DNA of 64,000 nucleotides from Petrosia ficiformis. Taxonomy: Eukaryota > Porifera > Demospongiae > Haplosclerida > Petrosiidae. Shown here one piece after another: positions 1 through 10,600 of this stretch (the first letter of the stretch is position 1; every line of letters starts with the position of its first letter). The notes under the pieces were generated by a model. The model had not been told where the DNA came from. It did no database searches and was given only the letters and a program-made list of their open reading frames with translations. The translations under genes and the position numbers were made by a program. The stretch spans positions 1,938,327 through 2,002,326 of the forward strand of contig OX345646.1 in NCBI GenBank assembly GCA_947044365.1, read 5' to 3'.

Positions 1-41
1 TTGAAATTCAATTCAAACATGAAGCTCAAATTAATGCATAG

Positions 42-3000
42 TATTCCTGTATATTGAACAGGTACCTAGCTGTTTTTATATTTGTGTCTGGTGTCCTTCC
101 ATACATCATTATATCAAATACTGATGACCTCAAAGAATTACTATGCAATAATCAAAAAAGCGACTTGGTAATAAACCTGAATGAATCAACATACTTGTTA
201 AATGAAATTGATAGATATTGTATTATGCAAAATGTCAGTAATATCACCATTAAAGGTGTGAATGAAATCCCAACTGTTCAGTGTGTTCCAGTTGGTAGTC
301 CAGGTTTTGGATTTGATTTTGTAAATATCACACACCTAACACTGGAGAATCTGCATTTCCTTGGTTGTGGTGGTGGTATACCAAACATAGCACTTAGAGG
401 ATTCAATGACACTCATCCTAAACTTCTGTACCAACAAAAAGCAGTACTTATGTTTAATCTCTGCAAAGATGTTATCATAAGACAGGTTAATATTGATAAT
501 GCATATTTTGGGTATGCTGTTTTAATTTTAAACCCATTTGGAAAGCTAGACATATTAGACTCAACCTTTTCCGAAGGATCAGGTTCGGCTTTCTGTGATT
601 CCAATAGTAGTTCTTGTGCAGGTAGTGGAATTGCGGTAATATTCAAAGATAGGGATTCTAAGATACAAAATGATAATTCTGTTGAAGTGACATTAAAACA
701 AATGACCATTCAAATCAATGTAAATCATATCCCTCGTATTCCATCCCTTTCTAACCTCGTGAAACAAGAAGCCTGCCAATTACCTATTATAGGAGCTGGT
801 GGTGTAACTGCTGTCTTTAGTCAATCAAAATACTTTGCAAATGTTTCTATCATACAAAGCACTGTAGGTGATATCAACTATGGATCAGTAGCTGGAGGAA
901 TGTTAATACTCTTCTATAATAGTATGCAAAAATCTCATGTCGCTTTAATCAACAGTAATATCTACAGCGGTTCTCTACTCCCTAGCACAAATCAAGATGG
1001 TGGTGCTGGTATCAGTGTTCACAGTTTCATGTGTGGCAAATGTAGCAGTGAATCAATCAGATGGAATCCAATTTACATGGATACAGTTCACATAACAGGC
1101 AGTGGTGAAGCAACTGACAGACCAACACAAATTCCAAAGCTAAAATTTGGAGGTGGTTTTTATTTGGACATTCATCAAAGTTGCGAAATTGATGAGCATT
1201 ATATCTTCATGAAGGGCGTAGCTTTTCGAATCAATTACGCTGCTATTACAGGTTCAGGAATGTACGCTGTAATGAGACAATCTGCATCTATTTATTCCAT
1301 TGTACTAGAAAGCTGTGAGTCAGTGCTTAACACACAAGGATCAGCAAGTTATACTTTATACTCTGCAATTGCAACGATGACATTTGTCAATTTGAAGAAT
1401 GTTACCTTAACTGGAGACAGCTTTTTTCATGAGAATTACAGTCCAGCTTTAGCAGTATACAACACTAACTTGTTTATACAAGGAAACATGTTAATCAGAA
1501 ATAATGGAGGTAGCAATGGAGCAGCTATATCTCTGTTTCATTCATCATACCTTTTCATAATGCCACCACTACATGCCACTTTTATTAGCAACAGAGCATT
1601 ACTTTATGGTGGTGCAATTTATGCTGTTAATGACGAGAAGCCCGGAGATAATATGTGTGTTATACAGTTATATGGTATAAATAACTCAAGTATTAACGAC
1701 ATAAATATTAGCATGAACTTCATTAACAATACCGCAGGTTTGGCTGGTAATAGTATTTATGTTGCTCCCTTGTACAACTGTTCACAGTATAATCCTAGTC
1801 TTGCTTTCCAAAATATTAATGACATTTTGAATGCTACATTTATGCCTTCAGTATCAGCTAATGGCATACAGCAGGTGTCTTCTGAACCTGTTAAAATATG
1901 TTACTGTGATAACTCAACTGGCAGTAAACCTGAAATACAGTGCGTAAAACCTGGGACTGTGATTAAGATCATTAATACATATCCTGGTAAATTGGTGACA
2001 TTGAATTTGGCAGCAGTTGATGCTATGGGAATGATAGTATATTCACCAGTTGTTGCTTCTGTTACTGCTGACCCTTATGCCAGTCATCATTTGTCACAAG
2101 ACGAATTGACTCTGAAAGAGGGCCAAGCACAGGTAGCTCTTTCTGGGTCTCACTGTACTGCTGTTACATACAATTTTCAAAGTAGAAACATCACAGAAGT
2201 GAAACATGGATTTTTTGAATTGGCAACACCACAAAGTCCACCAAGTTTGTCTGCTCACCTTTATGTATATCCATGTCCAATTGGATTCATGTTATCTCAT
2301 GGAGTTTGTGTGTGTGATCAATTTATTACTAATGTAGTCAGAGATGCTAAGTGTAATATTAGTTCATTGATTATTTCACATCCCATTTCATCATGGCTTG
2401 GTACAATGACTTTTTCCAATACTTCAAGGCTTGGGTTCGCTAACATTTGTCCACCTGGAAACTGTAAATCAACTGCAAAGGAGATTAATGTATCAAATAT
2501 TGAAAACTCTATATGTGTTGATGGAAAATCTGGAATTCTTTGTGGAAAATGTGCCAATAACTTGAGTGCATTATTCGGTACTACTGAGTGTAAACATTGC
2601 TCAAACTTCTGGCTATTCACTTTAATATTCTATGCTCTTATTGGTGTAATACTCGTGATAATTCTACTTTCCTTCAGACTCACATTAACAGACGGACCAC
2701 TGGCTAGTGTCATAATCACAAATAATATAATTGCTGTCTCAACTATCGATTACCTTCAAAATGATAATGTGTTTATATCAGGAATGAGAATTTTTGTCTC
2801 ACTCATGAATCTCAACCTTGGGTTTCCATTGTGTTTATACGATGGAATGACAACAGCAATAAAGACTGGGTTACAGTTCCTGTATCCTATTTATTTATGG
2901 ACCATTGTCATTGTTTTCATTATATTAAGCCGTTATTCTACTTGGATCTCAAATCAGACAGCCACTTCATCAGTACAAGTATTAGCAACACTCATTCACT

Positions 3001-3746
3001 TCTCCTTCTCAAAACTGCTTATCACTACTATTGACATAGTGGTGTTTGTACAAGTAAAAACAGATATGAATGATACTGTCACAGTCTGGTACGAAGATGG
3101 TAATATGTACTTACAGGACAAAGAACATATCATACTTTTCTCACTTGCTGTACTAACATTGGTTTTTTTCATTTTTCCATACGTATTAACTGTCACTTTT
3201 GGTGCTTACCTTTTGAGATGGAAAACTTTTAATCATTTTCGATCATTCATAGAATCATTCCATGGACCATATAAACACAATCTTGGATATTGGTTTGGTT
3301 TACGAACAATGGTTATTGTATACATATATATAGTCTTTACAGCAATGAGAGGTTTTGATATTTCATTAATGCTATTGTTTCAAGTGCTAGCATTAATCAC
3401 TTTGGCACTCGTACAAGCTCATATGAAACCATTTAGAAAGAACAGCCTCAATAAGTTGGATTCATTCTGTTTATTCCTTTCCGTATTACAAATAGTTTTA
3501 GTAATAGTACTGTTACCAGACCAAAACAGTCCTTCACAAACTTTACCTTACGCCATTGCCTCACTAACATCAGTTATGTTTTGCATACTTGTGATCACTT
3601 TAGTCTCAAAATCTTTGAAAAAACTTCTATTTAAAAAATGTAATACGCAACATTTCCAAGCTGAAAGAAAAATCTATCAAGGATCCAAAGATTTTGAAGA
3701 AGAGTATGATGAAATGAGACAGGCTTTACTGATACTTGCTGACTAA
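42..3746 (+). CDS. Beta-helix ectodomain, multi-pass membrane protein (5'-partial)
   Basis: A single open frame of about 1230 codons ends at TAA 3744-3746. The frame opens right after an AG at 40-41 (in-frame TAG at 39-41) and has no ATG before about residue 58. The hydrophobic start (YLAVFIFVSGVLPYII) looks like a signal peptide whose Met comes from an exon left of the window; the TTG at 54 is not a credible eukaryotic start. Residues about 20-840 form a glycosylation-rich ectodomain with Asn/Gly/Ser turns and a GGAIY motif (as in right-handed beta-helix repeats), then Cys-rich segments (CVCDQF, GKSGILCGKC, TECKHC). From residue 852 (FWLFTLIFYALIGVILVIIL) some 7-10 hydrophobic segments follow at roughly 882-900, 938-960, 970-997, 1025-1056, 1078-1098, 1103-1124, 1135-1156 and 1163-1187, with a charged 40-residue cytosolic tail. 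The architecture matches an uncharacterised sponge/cnidarian surface protein family (from memory). Ligand and role are unknown; adhesion or sensing is a guess. Confidence 0.8.
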   Translation, partial: YSCILNRYLAVFIFVSGVLPYIIISNTDDLKELLCNNQKSDLVINLNESTYLLNEIDRYCIMQNVSNITIKGVNEIPTVQCVPVGSPGFGFDFVNITHLTLENLHFLGCGGGIPNIALRGFNDTHPKLLYQQKAVLMFNLCKDVIIRQVNIDNAYFGYAVLILNPFGKLDILDSTFSEGSGSAFCDSNSSSCAGSGIAVIFKDRDSKIQNDNSVEVTLKQMTIQINVNHIPRIPSLSNLVKQEACQLPIIGAGGVTAVFSQSKYFANVSIIQSTVGDINYGSVAGGMLILFYNSMQKSHVALINSNIYSGSLLPSTNQDGGAGISVHSFMCGKCSSESIRWNPIYMDTVHITGSGEATDRPTQIPKLKFGGGFYLDIHQSCEIDEHYIFMKGVAFRINYAAITGSGMYAVMRQSASIYSIVLESCESVLNTQGSASYTLYSAIATMTFVNLKNVTLTGDSFFHENYSPALAVYNTNLFIQGNMLIRNNGGSNGAAISLFHSSYLFIMPPLHATFISNRALLYGGAIYAVNDEKPGDNMCVIQLYGINNSSINDINISMNFINNTAGLAGNSIYVAPLYNCSQYNPSLAFQNINDILNATFMPSVSANGIQQVSSEPVKICYCDNSTGSKPEIQCVKPGTVIKIINTYPGKLVTLNLAAVDAMGMIVYSPVVASVTADPYASHHLSQDELTLKEGQAQVALSGSHCTAVTYNFQSRNITEVKHGFFELATPQSPPSLSAHLYVYPCPIGFMLSHGVCVCDQFITNVVRDAKCNISSLIISHPISSWLGTMTFSNTSRLGFANICPPGNCKSTAKEINVSNIENSICVDGKSGILCGKCANNLSALFGTTECKHCSNFWLFTLIFYALIGVILVIILLSFRLTLTDGPLASVIITNNIIAVSTIDYLQNDNVFISGMRIFVSLMNLNLGFPLCLYDGMTTAIKTGLQFLYPIYLWTIVIVFIILSRYSTWISNQTATSSVQVLATLIHFSFSKLLITTIDIVVFVQVKTDMNDTVTVWYEDGNMYLQDKEHIILFSLAVLTLVFFIFPYVLTVTFGAYLLRWKTFNHFRSFIESFHGPYKHNLGYWFGLRTMVIVYIYIVFTAMRGFDISLMLLFQVLALITLALVQAHMKPFRKNSLNKLDSFCLFLSVLQIVLVIVLLPDQNSPSQTLPYAIASLTSVMFCILVITLVSKSLKKLLFKKCNTQHFQAERKIYQGSKDFEEEYDEMRQALLILAD

Positions 3747-4683
3747 TCAATAAATAGTGCCATTTTAGTACAAGGTCTGCACTGCAATAGTATTAATTAT
3801 ATAATTATTAGTTTCCTTATTTCTTTATCAAGCAGTAAATAATGAATTGTTGCAGTAATTGGTTTCGTAAGCCAATAATATTTTTAGTTAATTATTTCAG
3901 TTGAAAAATAGAACATAATTATTTTCATAATAAAAATCGGTTCAACACGTTATTATTAAAAATAAAAAATAAAAACATTTCCAATAAAATGAAAGAAGAT
4001 GTAGGGATGCCAAAACCTAAAAAGCATGTGAACAAGGTTAGGTGGGACCCACAATTTAACAAACCACTTCCATATAACCCTACATAAGTACTTATAAAGC
4101 AAAATACAAAGTGCTGTACTTATGTAGGGTTATATATATATTACCAGAGATTTCAGCTCATCACTTGCAATTGAAATTTATGGGCGCTGATAATTATAAT
4201 TTTAGTTTATATGGAGATTATTATCATCAGTTTGACATTGAACAGAAAATATTGAAATTATAGATACAAAATTATTATTGATTAAAACTGTAAGTGTATT
4301 CACACCTGGAATACTAAGATTGATGAATTCAGGTCAGTTATAAATTCTTTGTCATTATTTTTATTTGTTCTTCCACTGCAATTTGTATACACTGAAATCT
4401 TGTTATAATCACTATGTGAATATTGAATATCTTCAATTGTGTAACTGTTGATGTTATCCAGGTTACATTTGAGTTAAGGCATTCTTGTGAATTTTAGTTA
4501 ACTAAAAGTTGCAATGCCTTCAGATTTAGTTGTAGTTATAACACCACTAATACACACATCACATTCATAATTATCCCCAAATCAAATTCTTTACTTATAA
4601 ATTAATGTATAAAGTCAATAGATAATCATATCTATATTGTTTTAAAAAAAGAAAAAGCTAAATTCAATAAATAAATACTGTAA
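3747..4683. other. Convergent intergenic region
   Basis: This lies between the ends of the beta-helix gene (+) and the FAR gene (-). AATAAA occurs at 3749-3754, only three bases after the stop. The middle (about 3965-4190) is a mobile-element remnant listed separately. The rest is AT-rich, with no coding signal that I can see. Confidence 0.6.
3965..4190. repeat. Chimeric copy of the foldback element seen at 20324-20609
   Basis: Bases about 3972-4090 match the left arm of the foldback element at 20324-20609 (shared words AGAAGATGTAGGGATG, ATATAACCCTACATAA). After a short inner hairpin (TAAGTACTT around 4086-4126) the right part is not that arm. Instead 4136-4190 matches, in inverted orientation, the repeat at 19484-19560 (CAGAGATTTCAG, ATCACTTGCAATTGAAAT). 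Both families therefore seem to derive from one longer element, of which each locus keeps a different part. Confidence 0.65.
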
Positions 4684-7600
4684 TCACTGTGCTGTTTGCT
4701 TCTGTTTATTGAGCAATTTAAGACATACTCCCAGTATCCTGAACCAGATCTCACGTGCAGTGTGGGAATAGCGATAGAGAAGATAAATAGCTAGCAGAAA
4801 GATGATGAAGTCAAATGTTCGTCGAATGTTACGACGTCTAAATTATGAATAATAAAAAACAGAAGAGCTATTATGACATTAATATTGGGAATAATACTTT
4901 TTTTTGCATAAAGTAATGATGATACACAGGAACATGTAGATGGATGGATGGTGTTAAAAGTGGTAATAACAATCATTTTGATATATCAGTGCATAAATAA
5001 TAAATAGTGCGCACCTTTTAATATTTTGCCTAGCACAAGGTAGATTAGACAAGTCATCCTTGAAGATATACTTCTTTGTTCCCATACAAACAACACTAAT
5101 ATATTTGTCCCAATCAAAACTTGTTACATCAAAATTAAACATTTGTTTGTCTTCTTTTGTAAGTAGAGACAGTAAAGTATCATAATTATTGTGAGACCAC
5201 TGAGTAAGAAGAGACATAATTTATGTAACAGGATAATTATAATGACAATTAGGTAATTATTGATGCACGAAATATGGACAGAAATACAAATATAACAGGA
5301 CACATACCACAAACTTTTGCATGGCAAAATAGTACAAAACATTAATAGCTGTGTACAACTTCCGGTAAGTTTTAATCATTCTATATGAAAAGAAATAGCA
5401 TTGATCTATATTGATCTATATATGGATGAAGTCAAGCCTGCTAGGAGGACTTGGGCCCGGGGCAAAGGACAAACTGAGGTTCTTTATCATGTCAATGTTT
5501 AGGCACTTTTGGGGCCCTGTAACATTGGGAGGGGGCAAGGAAATCACCCCTTTTACCGTACCTACCCCCCCCCCCCCCCCTCCCCCTTTCTTGGTGGCCC
5601 TACATTAAGGTGTATTTAAACTGTGTACAATACAAGACATTTTACATTGGTTTGTGTCCTGAAAGTTTCAGTAGAATATCCACAAAATAACCAGGAATGC
5701 AGTGCATAACAAAATGAAGATATGGCCAGATCAAAACAGACTGAATCAAGTATGTATGAGGCCGACGGTAGATTTGATCAAAAGGGTTCTCATCATATGA
5801 TTTTGCTACCAATTTATCTGAGAGTAAAAAGAACAAAGGTGGGAGAAACAAATAAGGAAATCAGAACTAAGGAGTCAGTTTTAGGTTTGCACTCTTACGT
5901 AATGTAACGTAGTCTATTGGATTCTGTGTAGAATTATAGTTGTAGACAACAATTTCTGAGGTTCTGTATGATGTGAGAAAATAATATTATACAGAAAGTA
6001 GCAATATGTAATATTTGCACAGAATGTTCTGTTTACAATCTGGGTATATAGCTTTGTGTACGAGGAATAAATGACATTACATGCTGTGTGTGTATACACA
6101 TAAACACACACACCTTTTCAGTGCAGTGATCCATCCAACAGTTATCATAAAATTATTGACATAATCAACAGGAACTAAATTAAGTGTTCCAAATGGAGAG
6201 AAGCACAATACTCTCAGGATACCTTTCCCAAACTAGGAAAAAAAAGACAAGTAATAATGGACTGGATGTGTTTTCTATTGCACTTACAGCAATTAATAAT
6301 CCTGTAGCTCCTTGGATGGTGTCTATCCATCCCTGTTCAAAAGCAAAACAAGTGGATTGATGAATATATTATATTATTCATCAACTATATAACTTGTACT
6401 CAGGGGATTTATGTGTACCATATGGTTTTTTTTAATGTCAATCCACACAAATCAGGGCTGTATCTAACCTCAGGGTCTGCTCACTTATTGTAAATCACAT
6501 AAGGCTCTCCTACAGGTCGTATACATCTTTAAGGATTTTCAACTGTTTGCACCTGCATTAATATAAATTTACCAAGCATGAAATTCTGTGTTTTTTTGTT
6601 CGAGCCATATAAAGAAAAGGACGCTGTATGCTTGAGTTATGTAAAGGCATGAAGAGTAAATGTTCATTTCATCAAACTTGTTAACCTTGCATCGATAAAT
6701 AAAAGTATTCCATTAATTCAAGAAATCATCATTATATATATATATCCCAATATGTTTGCCATACTGGTAATGGTTCTTTGTAGGCAGCTCCCACAATACT
6801 TGGTCTGAGGATTGCTACAGGAAGATCTTTAGCTTCATTTTGTAACAGACATTCAGCTAATGACTTAGTCCATGTATATGTGTTAGGATAGTCTTGAATA
6901 AGAGAGGGAGTTAGAAGTTCCAGTTGCTCATCTGTCATCCAACTGAGAGAAGAATAAAAAGAGATAAACAAGAAAGGGATGCAATACAAAATGCCCAATC
7001 ATAACAATTACATGCATAAATGAATGCACTTTTAGTGCAGAACCCTCGCCACAAGTGTTGAAATGAAATTGAGAAACAAGAATGATTGCTCACAAGTAAA
7101 TAATTGAAGACAATACTTGACTCTAATAACTATTATACTGAGATTATATTATATATGTGTGTGTGCGTTACACTCCAAGTCCTACCAAGAACACATAATT
7201 AAGAAACATAATTAAGAAACGCAGTGTTAAAATCAAGAAAAAATTAGAAAACACTCAAAATGGCCTAAATCACATGCATGAAATGAATGGGTATAGAACT
7301 TGACAGTCATGGCAGAAAGCTTTGAGGCAGCTTGATGTTGTACCAGCCACTACTTAAATTTTACTTGACTTCAAGCTGTGATTCGACAGCGATAGCCTTC
7401 AACAAGATGAGTTGTGTTTTCATGTACTCTTGTGCTACCAGAAGTCTTCTGAAAGTGGTGAGATGGCAATCGTGAGTTACTAAAATTGTCATAACTTTAA
7501 ATCAGAAAGGTTTAGCAAAAGCCTGTTGTTCTTTTTGATCCTTGTATGATTTGAAGTCTACTGGTAGTATTTTCAAAGTGCTAATTTTCATAGGTTTGCT

Positions 7601-10600
7601 GGAATTTTGGGAATAGACATACAGACAAACGATTACATTGCCAATGTCGCCTGCTTTTAAACTGTCGGGAAGACCCTATCATTTTACAGAACATTTGACC
7701 ATGTGTCTTTTAGCCAAAGTGTAAGTGTAGAATTGTTATCTTTTTTTATAAACAAGATATAATCAAAATAGCCATTTAAAAATAATTTATGCACTACCTG
7801 CCACCTTAAAAAAAATTCAAACTTATAGTTACTTGGGGTCCAATTACGGATGCTTCTAGTTCAAACTTCTCTAAGTACAGTTGATGCATTTTTGCAACAG
7901 AAAGGTAAGTAGAGAGGAACTTTTTTCCTTTGGCCATGTTTCCTCTTCCATAATGACAGGCAATAGTCGGGAAAGATTTATGTGTGATCGAATTTGCTTT
8001 TTGATGTCCTCTGATGTTGCATGTTTGTTCGGCTGTTTACCCTGTTTATAGAACCGGGTGATATTCGCAATACAAATTTGCTATCACGATAGCGATAGTC
8101 GTTATCGTGCAGTCACGTGATACTTATATGCATGCGCAAGATGTTCACACATGCTCAACCACATGTGAAGGACCGTCTTCGTCTTCTGGTGCTAGATCGG
8201 TAGAATTGTTGCCACTGACAAGCGCTATAGTGGTAAAATTATTGAAGACAGAAAAAGCAGGAAGCATGTTCATTGTAAACTTTGTCCCAAAATTCTAAAT
8301 GCTCTGGAAATACCTTGAACATGAAATTTTATCTTGTCACATTGTCAATAGAAAAAGAGCATGTTTACTCCCAGACTCAGCTTGTTTTCCTTGCTGAAAA
8401 GCTCAATTAGTTTAGTAACAGTTGATTGTATCACTTACATATTACAGTTTATCTCTACATTATTAATCTAATTAGCCTCTGTAAAGCAATATTAAAACAT
8501 TCTGCACATAATTATACAATTATAATGATTGTAATCTTAATAGAACAAAAAATTAACATTACTATTGTGATACTATCGCTTTTGTGACATTTTTATGGCC
8601 CATAGGGCCATCCCTATGATTGCTTTCCACAGGGTTTAATGTATTATATATATATTATAATTTATTTATTATGGCCCGTAGGACAATCCCTATGATTGCT
8701 TTCCCACGGGTTCGATGTATGTTTATATATATAATTATATATATATTTTCTTGTGTCACCTACGCGAGTATGCGTTGTATACGTAGTTAAGGAAGTTACA
8801 TCATTCCCAGGGGCTCGGTCAATTAATGAGTGTGGCGCGTAAAAGAACGCGTGATCAAGCTCTACGTTACAGACCAGCAGAAAGAAAACTGTGTAGCTTA
8901 CGTAAAAACTGGAACAAATAGCCAGCTATCCTACCTGAAATATATTCTTAAAGTTCTACAAGGTTCTTTAAAAGCCTCAAAATAATAACTATAATAGGCT
9001 GATGTGTTTCAGGCATCATAAAGTTAGCCATGATTACTGAATGATGGACACCACAAAGCAGTCATAGGGATACTTTTATCTTCGCTTAAATTTGTAAAGC
9101 AATCATAGGGATGTTTTTTATGGCCCGTAGGGCCATCCCTATGATTGCTTTCCCACGGGTTCGATGTATGTTTATATATATAATTATATATATATATATA
9201 TTCTTGTGTCACTTGCGCGACTATGCGTTGTATACGTAGTTAAGGAAGTTGCGTCATTCCCGGGGGCTCGGTCAATTAATGGGCGTGGCGCGTAAAAGAA
9301 CGCGCGTTTCAGCTACAGACCAGCCAGGAAGATTCAGAAAGGATGTAAAACTGCTAATAACTGTTGTATATAGCAGAGAAACAGTATAGATATTATGCAA
9401 GAATCTTTAACAAGTAAGTATGATAAGTTGTTGAGTTTCAAACACGAGGAAGTCATCATTTAGAACCTTGAAGGAGTACCTCAGTCAGTTCATCAGACAT
9501 CTGTGTATTTAGACTGCAATTAGGCTTACACTTACGTATTCAGGCCCCAGGAGTACACAGAAAGGTAGAGACACTAGTGCCATCAGCAATGCTTAATACA
9601 TAGTAATCACAAAGCAAATATAGGGATGTTTTTTTCTCTATATACACTTGTTTTCACTATCAATCGTGAAAATGATATTACTACTTTTGCCCAGCTCCAC
9701 CCGTTTATCAACACGAGGCGTTGGTGATGTTTGGGAAAAATGAGCCAAGTGCTGGACCCTTCCAGATGTGATACCATGAATACTTATAAAAGCTTAACAA
9801 CAGACCACTAGCTCATTTCTATTAGCACGGACCTGTAATAAAAACACATTCAGTGCAAGTATGTATACTACTAGATAGTTTTATAATTTCTCATTTAGAG
9901 GGTGTATGGACTTTATGCAATAGTTGGGCACTATTATCTTCACAATAAAAGGGAAAACTAAATAACATGTGGTTTAGTGGTTACAGTGCTCAAACATGTG
10001 GTCACTCCCCCAGGGTCATCATCATGGTGTGAAAAACTAATTACACTTGTGGAACTTTAGGAATATACATGTATTTCAGCTAGAGCAGCCAGTTTCTATG
10101 CAAGTTACAGGCAGTTATTTTCCTGATGTTCTGTGGGGTTCTATTGCGCACCACAACGGAGCTTGCTTAAATATGTATACAACACAAATGTAACAAATAT
10201 TTACTCTATATCATACATATATATGTAGATTCAACCACATGGAAAGCAATCATGGGGATGGCCCTGTGGGCCATAAAAAGAAAGTAGAAAAGGGACAAAA
10301 ACATAATAGTGCAAATCTCACTACATAAACAAATGTAACAGATCGGGGAGTGTAGTGAGATTTCTGAGGCCTGTGCCTTTCAATCTTTCTCACTCTAATC
10401 AATCCATCGAGGTATGTATCCTGAATGTTTTTATCACCTAACTGCCAGAAACAGGTGAATATCCTCGACAGTTCTGTCTTTGTGAATGTTTTCAAAGCAC
10501 TTTTGCTTGCACAAGCATGGAGGACCTTGTTAAGCTGCTTCCACGTTTTTTCCAGACAATGAAGAGACATATTCGTCTCCTCTGGCCCCGTTTGGTTTCA

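Noticed and set aside
5411..5608. Frame ending in a poly-proline run
   Set aside because: It is the poly-C tract in FAR intron 8, on the strand opposite to the verified FAR exons.
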